NCBI RefSeq assembly: GCF_004135975.1
Contig: NZ_CP026538.1
Coordinates: 2,418,001 to 2,482,000, forward strand
Length of the DNA stretch: 64,000 nt
From: Solidesulfovibrio carbinolicus
GTDB taxonomy: Bacteria > Desulfobacterota > Desulfovibrionia > Desulfovibrionales > Desulfovibrionaceae
Direction: 5' to 3'
Under the pieces are notes generated by a model that searched no databases, had not been told where the DNA came from, and saw nothing but the letters and a program-made list of their open reading frames with translations. Positions 58,331 to 64,000 of this stretch are shown piece by piece (position 1 is the stretch's first letter; each line of letters opens with the position of its first letter). Position numbers and translations under genes: made by a program.

Positions 58331-58912
58331 ATGGATGCTTTACTGAAAAAACTGATGCTCGTTCTCGCCGCCGTCTGCCTGACCCTGGCCGCTACGGCCG
58401 GCTGGGTCATGGCCCAGAACTTCTCGGCCGGAAGCTTCAACTTCGAACCCCGGTTCAGCGCCTACGGAACCACCAATGCCCGGGTCAACTCCATCATGAC
58501 CTACGGCGGCGCCTTCAATTACTACGTCTTCGACAACTTCGCCGTGGAAGCCGAAGGCATGGGCGTCTACGTCGATCAAAACAAGCGCTTCGAGACCGCC
58601 CTGGGCTACGGCAACAAGTCCGACCCGGCCAACGGCATCGGGGCCAACTTCAACCTGCGCTGGCATTTCGTGGCCACGAGCCAAGCCACCATGTTCGCCG
58701 GCGCGGGCTTCGGCGGCTTGTGGGCCGACGCCAAGACCCCGTACAACGGTTTCGAGAACAACCTGACCGAAAACGGCGAGATCGGAGCGACCTACTCCCT
58801 GACCCAGCAACTGAGCCTCAAGGGATCGGTCAAGTATCTCCACATCGGCCAGTTCAACAACCAGGGCATCAACGCCTTCGGCGGCACGCTGGGCCTTAAT
58901 GTCAGCTTCTAG
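58331..58912 (+). CDS. Outer-membrane beta-barrel protein, OmpA/PagL-like size
   Basis: A 193-residue protein with signal peptide (about 1-29, cleavage at VMAQN). The mature part consists of alternating strands with aromatic ends (AYGTTNARVNSIMTYGGAFN, YYVFDNFAVEAEGMGVYVD, FNLRWHFVATSQATMFAGAG) and finishes GGTLGLNVSF with a terminal Phe, the hallmark of outer-membrane barrels with eight strands. It resembles acyloxyacyl-hydrolase-like or OmpW-like small barrels, but catalytic residues cannot be confirmed. GGAGAAGG precedes ATG 58331. A strong terminator follows. Confidence 0.8.
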   Translation: MDALLKKLMLVLAAVCLTLAATAGWVMAQNFSAGSFNFEPRFSAYGTTNARVNSIMTYGGAFNYYVFDNFAVEAEGMGVYVDQNKRFETALGYGNKSDPANGIGANFNLRWHFVATSQATMFAGAGFGGLWADAKTPYNGFENNLTENGEIGATYSLTQQLSLKGSVKYLHIGQFNNQGINAFGGTLGLNVSF

Positions 58913-58968
58913 CCAGCCCCGGGCGTTCGCCACGCCCGTGTGACCGGGGCCGCCCCCGGAGGAAGGAT

Positions 58969-59001
58969 CCGGCCGCCCCCACACGGGCGGCCGGTTTTCG
59001 T
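58969..59001 (+). terminator. Rho-independent terminator after the barrel protein gene
   Basis: CCGGCCGCCC pairs with GGGCGGCCGG around a short CCACAC loop and is followed by TTTTCGTTT. Confidence 0.88.
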
Positions 59002-59072
59002 TTGCACGCCTCCCTTTTCATTTCGCGCCGATAGCCCTATAGTGGGCCGATAAACGGCCGAAAGGTGCGGGC

Positions 59073-60053
59073 ATGAGCAAAATTCTCGATCAGGACGAAG
59101 TCGATGCGCTGCTTCGGGGCTTATCCGGCGGCGAGATCGAAGCGGAAAACGACATTCTGGAGGACGACTCCGGGGTCGTGGTCTTCGACCTGTCCAACCA
59201 GGACCGCATCATCCGCGGGCGCATGCCGGTTCTGGAAATCATCAACGACCGCTTCGCCCGCCTGGCCTCCAACGCCATGGCCAACGCCATGCGCAAGCGC
59301 GCCGACGTCAACCCCATTTCCATCGACATGTCCAAGTTCGGGGACTTCATGCGCTCCTTGCCCGTCCCCACCTCCATCAACATTTTCAAGCTTGATCCGC
59401 TGCGCGGCAACGCCATCCTCGTCGTCGACTCCAGGCTCGTGTTCGCCATGGTGGAGAGCTTTTTCGGCGGGGCCGGCTCTCAGCCCAAGATCGAGGGCCG
59501 GGATTTCACCCCCATCGAGCAGGCCATCATCAACCGCGTGGTGCGCATCGCTCTGGAAAACATGGAGGAATCCTGGCAGCCCGTCCACGAGGTCCACATC
59601 GAACTCGTGCGCAGCGAGGTCAATCCCCAGTTCGCGGCCATCGTGCCGCCAAGCGACGTGGTCGTGGTCGTCACCTTCGAGGTCGAGCTCGAAAACGCCA
59701 TCGGCTCGCTCATCGTCTGCCTGCCCTATGCCACCATCGAGCCCATCCGTTCCAAGCTCTACGCCTCCTTCCAGACCGAACGCCTGGAAGTGGACCATGC
59801 CTGGATCGCCCGGTTCAAGGAACGGCTCATGGAAACGCCCGTGGAGCTGCTCGTGCGCTTTGGCCGCTCCCAGATCACCGGCCGTCAGCTGTTGTCGCTC
59901 AAGCCCGGGGACATCCTCATGCTTGAAAACGACGTGGACGAGCTGCTGGAAGCCGAGATCCAGGGTGTGCGCAAGTTCCAGGGCATCCCGGGGCTGGTCA
60001 AGTCCAACAAGGCCTTCCAGATCGTCAAGGAAGAAGAGATTCGCCTTGAATAG
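59073..60053 (+). CDS. fliM: Flagellar motor switch protein FliM
   Basis: FliM is the C-ring component of the flagellar switch that binds CheY-P. The product has 326 residues. The N-terminal CheY-binding helix KILDQDEVDALLRGLSGG, a CheC-like middle domain (about 45-230; LVVDSRLVFAMVESFFGGAG), and the SpoA/FliN-like C-terminus (about 245-320; QLLSLKPGDILML) are in order. GAAAGGTG precedes the ATG. It stands alone here; other flagellar genes are not in the window, although a CheZ-like gene lies 33 kb away. Confidence 0.96.
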   Translation: MSKILDQDEVDALLRGLSGGEIEAENDILEDDSGVVVFDLSNQDRIIRGRMPVLEIINDRFARLASNAMANAMRKRADVNPISIDMSKFGDFMRSLPVPTSINIFKLDPLRGNAILVVDSRLVFAMVESFFGGAGSQPKIEGRDFTPIEQAIINRVVRIALENMEESWQPVHEVHIELVRSEVNPQFAAIVPPSDVVVVVTFEVELENAIGSLIVCLPYATIEPIRSKLYASFQTERLEVDHAWIARFKERLMETPVELLVRFGRSQITGRQLLSLKPGDILMLENDVDELLEAEIQGVRKFQGIPGLVKSNKAFQIVKEEEIRLE

Positions 60054-60075
60054 CCTTGCCGCGTTTTTTTGAGCA

Positions 60076-60104
60076 TTGACAACCGCTTCCAATAGTTCAA
60101 TTTT
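60076..60104 (+). promoter_or_regulatory. Candidate sigma-70 promoter of the C39/RimK/GCS2 operon
   Basis: TTGACA (60076-60081) is followed after 17 bases by AATTTT (60099-60104). A transcript would begin near 60111, just before the peptidase gene. The -10 box is weak. Confidence 0.35.
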
Positions 60105-60119
60105 TCACAAACCTTGCAA

Positions 60120-60908
60120 ATGCGTCATGGTCACATCCTTGCGACCGTGATAGTTTCCCGTCCCGTGGAACCGCAAACCCTGGCCCTGTCCATCCTGCCC
60201 CAGCCCGACGACGCCACCTGCGGGCCGACCTGCCTGCACGCCGTCTACGGCTACTACGGCGACCGCCTTCCCCTGGAGGACGTCATCGCCGAGGCTCCCA
60301 CCCTGCCTGGCGGCGGGACGCTTGGGGCCTATCTCGGTTGCCATGCCCTGCGGCGCGGCTACAAGGCCAAGCTCTACACCTTTGATCTTTCGGTCTTTGA
60401 CGTTACCTGGTTCGCCCCGGGCGTCGATCTGTCGGCCAAACTGACCGAACAGCTGGCCGTCAAAACCGGCCGCCGCCTGCATCAGGCCTCGGCTGCCTAT
60501 CTGGAATTCCTGCGCCTGGGCGGCCAGATTCGTTTCGAGGACCTGACCGCGCCGCTTATCCGCGACATATTAAAGCGCGGCCGGCCTATCCTGGCCGGCT
60601 TGTCCGCCACCTATCTCTACCGCACCCCGCGCGAACGCGACGTGGCCGGCAAGACCGTGTTCGACGACTTGCGCGGCAAGCCGTCCGGGCATTTCGTGGT
60701 GATAAACGGTTACGATTCCTCGGCCCGCGTCACCCATATCGCTGATCCGCTCCTGCCTAATCCCATCAGCCGCAGCCAGTACTACGAGGTGACGCTTAAC
60801 CATCTGGTCTGCGCCGTCATGCTTGGCGTCATCACCGACGACGCCAATCTGCTCGTGCTTTCGCCCCGAAAGAAAAGCCGGTCCGAGGACCGGCAAAGGA
60901 GTCTCTAG
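60120..60908 (+). CDS. C39-type cysteine peptidase-like protein
   Basis: About 262 residues, no signal peptide. The papain-fold C39 signature is complete: QPDDATCGPTCLHAVYGYYG (oxyanion Gln, catalytic Cys), GHFVVINGYD (His) near 200 and ADPLLPN (Asp) near 215. Unlike bacteriocin exporters it has no ABC or membrane part. No start has a good ribosome site: ATG 60120 is used, GTG 60147 or 60165 are serious alternatives and would suit the predicted promoter better. The TAG stop overlaps the next GTG (TAGTG). It heads a four-gene operon of ligases, so it may trim or release a peptide made by them. Confidence 0.8.
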   Translation: MRHGHILATVIVSRPVEPQTLALSILPQPDDATCGPTCLHAVYGYYGDRLPLEDVIAEAPTLPGGGTLGAYLGCHALRRGYKAKLYTFDLSVFDVTWFAPGVDLSAKLTEQLAVKTGRRLHQASAAYLEFLRLGGQIRFEDLTAPLIRDILKRGRPILAGLSATYLYRTPRERDVAGKTVFDDLRGKPSGHFVVINGYDSSARVTHIADPLLPNPISRSQYYEVTLNHLVCAVMLGVITDDANLLVLSPRKKSRSEDRQRSL

Positions 60909-62377
60909 TGTCTGTCTTGGTGGTCATGGAAAACCCCGAGGACTGTTCCCTGGTGTTTTCCGGCGTCGAACCCGTCGCCGCCCGCAGCTATCTGGCCGAC
61001 GAGGCCTTCACCGCCCTGCGCGGGGTCAAGATCATCAACCTCTGCCGCTCCTTCCGCTACCAGTCCATGGGCTATTACGTGTCGCTTCTGGCCGAAGCCC
61101 GGGGCCACAAGCCCATCCCGTCCATCACGGCCATTCAGGACATGAAGTCCGTGGGCATCATCCGGCTGGCTTCGGAAGAACTGGCCGAACTCCTGGAACG
61201 GGCCCTGGCCGACAGGCCCCAAGAAAAAATAAGCTTCTCCGCCTATTTCGGCAAAACGCCGGAAAAGGGCCTGGAACAACTCGCCTCGCGGCTGTTCAAG
61301 CTCTTTCCCACGCCGTTTTTGCGGGCCGACTGCAATTGGCAAAACGGCTGGCAGCTGCAAAACGTCTCGCCTCTGTCACTGCGCGATATCCCCGAGGAAG
61401 AGCGCGACTTTGCCGAGGCCGTGTCCACCGACTACTTCACCGGCAAAAAGCTCACCATCCCCAAGCGCCAAGTGAGCCGCTACGATCTGGCCATCCTCCA
61501 CGACCCCGAGGAGGAACGCCCGCCCTCCGACGCCCGGGCCATCAAGCGTTTCGTCAAGGCCGCCGAGAATCTGGGCCTTGGCGTCGAGATCATCACCCGC
61601 GAGGATTCCAACCGCCTCTCGGAATTCGACGCGCTGTTCATCCGCGAAACCACCAACGTGGACCACCACACCTACCGCATGGCCCGCAAGGCGGCGGCCG
61701 AAGGGCTGGTGGTCATCGACGACCCGGAATCCATCCTGCGCTGCTCCAACAAGGTCTATCTGGCCGAGGTGCTGTCGCGCCTGAAAATTCCGGCCCCGCG
61801 CACGGTCATCGCCCACTGCAAGAATATCGACCATATCCTGGAAGAGCTGCCCCTGCCCTGCGTGCTCAAGCAGCCCGACAGCGCCTTTTCCCAGGGCGTG
61901 GTGCTGGTGCGCGAATCCGACGCGCTCATGCAGGAGGCCAAGCGGCTTTTGTCCAAGTCCGATCTGGTCATCGCCCAGGAATACCTGCCCTCGGAATACG
62001 ACTGGCGCATCGGGGTGCTGGACAAGCGGCCGCTTTTTGCCTGCAAGTACTACATGGCCTCGGGCCATTGGCAGATCCTGCGCAAGGGCAAGTCCGGCAA
62101 GGACGTTTACGGGCGGGTGGAGACCCTGCCCGTGGCCAAGGCCCCCAAGAAGGTGGTCAACGCGGCGCTCAAGGCGGCGGCGGCCATCGGCGACGGGCTT
62201 TATGGCGTGGACCTCAAGCAAGTGGGAGACAAGGTCTACGTCATCGAGGTCAACGACAATCCCAACATCGACGCCGGCTTCGAGGATGAGGTGCTGCAGG
62301 ACGAACTGTACCTGCGCGTGGTGGAAGTCTTTCTCAAACGCATCGAACGCCGCAAAACCGGGAGCCTCAACGTATGA
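60908..62377 (+). CDS. RimK-like ATP-grasp ligase
   Basis: The product has 489 residues. The C-terminal half is an ATP-grasp domain: CVLKQPDSAFSQGVVLV (about 318), DLVIAQEYLPSEYDWRIGVL (about 355) and the magnesium-binding VIEVNDNPNID (about 445-455). The N-terminal 280 residues resemble a RimK-like pre-ATP-grasp region but are longer than in RimK. The family ligates amino acids, typically Glu, to a carboxylate with ATP; the acceptor is unknown. GTG start with AAAGGAG well spaced. It overlaps the peptidase stop and its own TGA overlaps the GCS2 start (ATGA). Confidence 0.87.
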   Translation: MSVLVVMENPEDCSLVFSGVEPVAARSYLADEAFTALRGVKIINLCRSFRYQSMGYYVSLLAEARGHKPIPSITAIQDMKSVGIIRLASEELAELLERALADRPQEKISFSAYFGKTPEKGLEQLASRLFKLFPTPFLRADCNWQNGWQLQNVSPLSLRDIPEEERDFAEAVSTDYFTGKKLTIPKRQVSRYDLAILHDPEEERPPSDARAIKRFVKAAENLGLGVEIITREDSNRLSEFDALFIRETTNVDHHTYRMARKAAAEGLVVIDDPESILRCSNKVYLAEVLSRLKIPAPRTVIAHCKNIDHILEELPLPCVLKQPDSAFSQGVVLVRESDALMQEAKRLLSKSDLVIAQEYLPSEYDWRIGVLDKRPLFACKYYMASGHWQILRKGKSGKDVYGRVETLPVAKAPKKVVNAALKAAAAIGDGLYGVDLKQVGDKVYVIEVNDNPNIDAGFEDEVLQDELYLRVVEVFLKRIERRKTGSLNV

Positions 62378-63639
62378 GCAAGGCCAGACCGCTTTTTTCC
62401 GCTTTTGGCGTCGAGATCGAATACATGATCGTGGACCGCGAGACCTTGGCGGTCCGGCCCATTGCCGACAAGCTGCTGGCTGCCGCCGCCGGCGTCCCGG
62501 ACGCCTCCGACGCCGAGCTGGGGCCGGTCACCTGGTCCAACGAACTGGTGGCCCATGTGCTGGAGATGAAGGTCACCAAGCCCGCCAAGACGTTAAAGGG
62601 CCTGTCCGCCGCCTTTGCCGCCAGCGTGGCCAAGGCCGAGGAACTGCTGGCTCCCCACGGGGCGCGCCTGCTCCCCACCGGCGCCCATCCCCTCATGGAC
62701 CCCTTCACGGAAACCGTGCTGTGGCCCCACGAGAGCAGCGAAATCTACAAGGCCTTCGACGCCATCTTCAATTGCAAGGGCCATGGCTGGGCCAATCTGC
62801 AAAGTATGCATCTGAACCTGCCCTTTGCCGGCGACGACGAGTTCGGCCGGCTCCATGCCGCCATCCGCGTGCTCATGCCCATCATGCCGGCCCTGGCCGC
62901 CTCCACGCCCATCCTCGACGGCAAGGCCACGCCCTGGCTCGACGCGCGGATGCGCCACTATGCCCACAACGCCGACCGGGTGCCGGCGGTCATGGGCGCG
63001 GTGATCCCCGAAGCCGTCTTTTCCATCGACGAATACCACGCGCGCATCCTGGAGCCGCTGTACCGCGACATCGCGCCCCTGGACCCCAAGGGCGTGCTTC
63101 GCGGCGATTTCCTCAACGCCCGGGGGGCCATCCCGCGTTTTGAGCGCTCCACCATCGAAATCCGGGTGCTGGACACCCAGGAATGCCCGGCCGCCGACTT
63201 CGCCCTGGCCGACGTCGTGGTCTCGGCCCTCAAGGGGCTGGTGGAGGAACGCTGGTCCACCTATGAGGAGCAAAAAGCCTGGGCCACAAGCGAGCTGGCC
63301 ACGATATTTAACGCCACCATCGAAAACGCCGGCCGGGCCAAGGTGCCCGACGAATACGCGCGCCTTTTCGGCGTCTACGCCCCGTCCTGGATTCCGGCCC
63401 GCGTCATCTGGCGGCGGCTGGCCATGAGTTCGTTGCCGACCATGGTCTTCGACCCGGACTGGGAAAAGAGTCTCGCTGTGCTGGTCGATCAGTCGAGTCT
63501 GGCCCGGCGCATCCTGGCCGCCGTGGACGGCGACTATCGCCCGACGACCATCCGCCGGGTCTACGGCCAGTTGGCCGATTGCCTGGAGCAAAACGAGCCC
63601 TTCAATGTCGGCATCCTGGGCGCTCCTTATTACCTGTGA
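62374..63639 (+). CDS. GCS2-type carboxylate-amine ligase (glutamate-cysteine ligase family)
   Basis: The product has 421 residues. FSAFGVEIEYMIVD near 8-21 has the metal-binding Glu pair of the GCS2/YbdK family, NLQSMHLNLPF near 145 the conserved His strand, and STIEIRVLDTQECP near 262 further metal ligands. Such enzymes form gamma-glutamyl or similar amide bonds with ATP. It is co-translated with the RimK-like ligase (four-base overlap), so two distinct ATP-dependent ligases act in one pathway. The product is not known to me. Its end overlaps the next gene by 35 bases. Confidence 0.87.
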   Translation: MSKARPLFSAFGVEIEYMIVDRETLAVRPIADKLLAAAAGVPDASDAELGPVTWSNELVAHVLEMKVTKPAKTLKGLSAAFAASVAKAEELLAPHGARLLPTGAHPLMDPFTETVLWPHESSEIYKAFDAIFNCKGHGWANLQSMHLNLPFAGDDEFGRLHAAIRVLMPIMPALAASTPILDGKATPWLDARMRHYAHNADRVPAVMGAVIPEAVFSIDEYHARILEPLYRDIAPLDPKGVLRGDFLNARGAIPRFERSTIEIRVLDTQECPAADFALADVVVSALKGLVEERWSTYEEQKAWATSELATIFNATIENAGRAKVPDEYARLFGVYAPSWIPARVIWRRLAMSSLPTMVFDPDWEKSLAVLVDQSSLARRILAAVDGDYRPTTIRRVYGQLADCLEQNEPFNVGILGAPYYL

Positions 63640-64000
63640 GCACGGCGGGGCCGACATCCCCGCCGCCTATGCCCCGCTTTTTGGCGACTGGCGCGACGCC
63701 TTGGCCAGCCACCGGGGGCACGATCTCGGCGCGTTGGAAACGGCCCGGAGGCTCGCCCGGGCCGCCCACGCGCCGCTGCTCTTTTCCACGACCAGCCGGA
63801 TGCTCGTGGACCTTAACCGTTCGCTCGGGCATCCCGGGCTTTTTTCCGAGGCAACCAAGGGCCTGCCGCGCCGGGACAAGGACGCCATCCTTGCCACGTA
63901 CTACCATCCCCACCGCGACGCCGTGGCCGCCCTCGTGGCCGAGGGGATTGATGCCGGGCGCACGGTGCTGCACATCGCCAGCCACAGCTTCACCCCGCGT
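63605..64000 (+). CDS. N-formylglutamate amidohydrolase-like protein (3' end outside window)
   Basis: The frame opens with ATG at 63605, inside the GCS2 end, and stays open to the window edge (132 codons). It begins MSASWALLITCEHGGADIPA, where CEHGG matches the SxEHGG zinc-site motif of the FGase/HutG family, then MLVDLNRSLGHPGLF near 75-89, the typical Asn-Arg-Ser motif, and HIASHSFTP at the edge with the conserved SHSF zinc histidine. Members hydrolyse formyl or acyl-glutamate amide bonds. The 35-base overlap with GCS2 ties it to the operon. The C-terminus is unseen. Confidence 0.85.
   Translation, partial: MSASWALLITCEHGGADIPAAYAPLFGDWRDALASHRGHDLGALETARRLARAAHAPLLFSTTSRMLVDLNRSLGHPGLFSEATKGLPRRDKDAILATYYHPHRDAVAALVAEGIDAGRTVLHIASHSFTPR

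Noticed and set aside
59027-59053. Sigma-28-like elements (GCCGATAG, GCCGATAA) before fliM
   Set aside because: The -10 box matches well twice, but no TAAA-type -35 lies at the required distance before either copy, so I did not call a promoter.

Overview
The window is GC-rich (clearly above 60 % G+C by eye) chromosomal DNA that reads like a deltaproteobacterial sulfate reducer of the Desulfovibrio / Solidesulfovibrio group. Supporting signs are a heterodisulfide-reductase-like gene pair, a cytochrome c maturation operon whose CcmE carries CxxxY instead of HxxxY, a Nik/Cbi-type metal uptake operon with two accessory periplasmic proteins, and a NIL-ferredoxin protein. The assignment is an inference from gene content. 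No rRNA or species marker is present.

Left part (1-14.8 kb). The tail of an unknown gene runs into a large palindromic repeat. hisD-purC follow, then tRNA-Ser(GGA), the small SRP RNA and a terminator, and an SGNH-type envelope protein. On the minus strand come an OPRT-like gene with a 28-codon upstream ORF, an MFS exporter with its MarR regulator, an alkaline-phosphatase-superfamily enzyme, and the hdrCB/hdrA-like redox pair. A complete-looking group II intron (about 1.86 kb) then sits exactly behind a Rho-independent terminator, which is the class C insertion habit.

Centre-left (14.8-33.9 kb). carB-purF-(hypothetical) are minus strand and diverge from ileS-lspA. The plus-strand series continues with a small PLDc_N membrane protein, CpoB/YbgF with a Tyr/Gly-rich linker, a NIL-ferredoxin, a PilZ protein and a CheZ-type phosphatase. 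An AT-rich, probably acquired HEPN-like gene with its own strong promoter separates these from the five-gene nickel/cobalt ECF operon. An outer-membrane-like protein and an S9 peptidase follow.

Centre-right (34-57.9 kb, almost all minus strand). secD and yajC are present without secF next to them. A thermonuclease is followed by a compact run guaB-guaA-tatB-hisB-lipoprotein-hisA-HMA protein with stop/start overlaps. Next are a branched-chain amino acid ABC transporter (livKHMGF), a ccm operon (ccmE-F-A-B-C-D plus a TPR protein, with no ccmG or ccmH), a CNNM/CorC-type protein, an AlgJ/AlgX-like protein, nadD, proA and a methyltransferase.

Right end (58.3-64 kb, plus strand). An outer-membrane beta-barrel with a candidate sigma-54 promoter precedes fliM. 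A tightly coupled four-gene set then reaches the window end: C39-type cysteine peptidase, RimK-like ATP-grasp ligase, GCS2 carboxylate-amine ligase and N-formylglutamate-amidohydrolase-like protein (cut off). This set has no assigned product that I know of and is the best candidate here for an undescribed pathway.

Start codons were chosen by Shine-Dalgarno spacing, signal peptides and overlaps, so several differ from the longest open frame.
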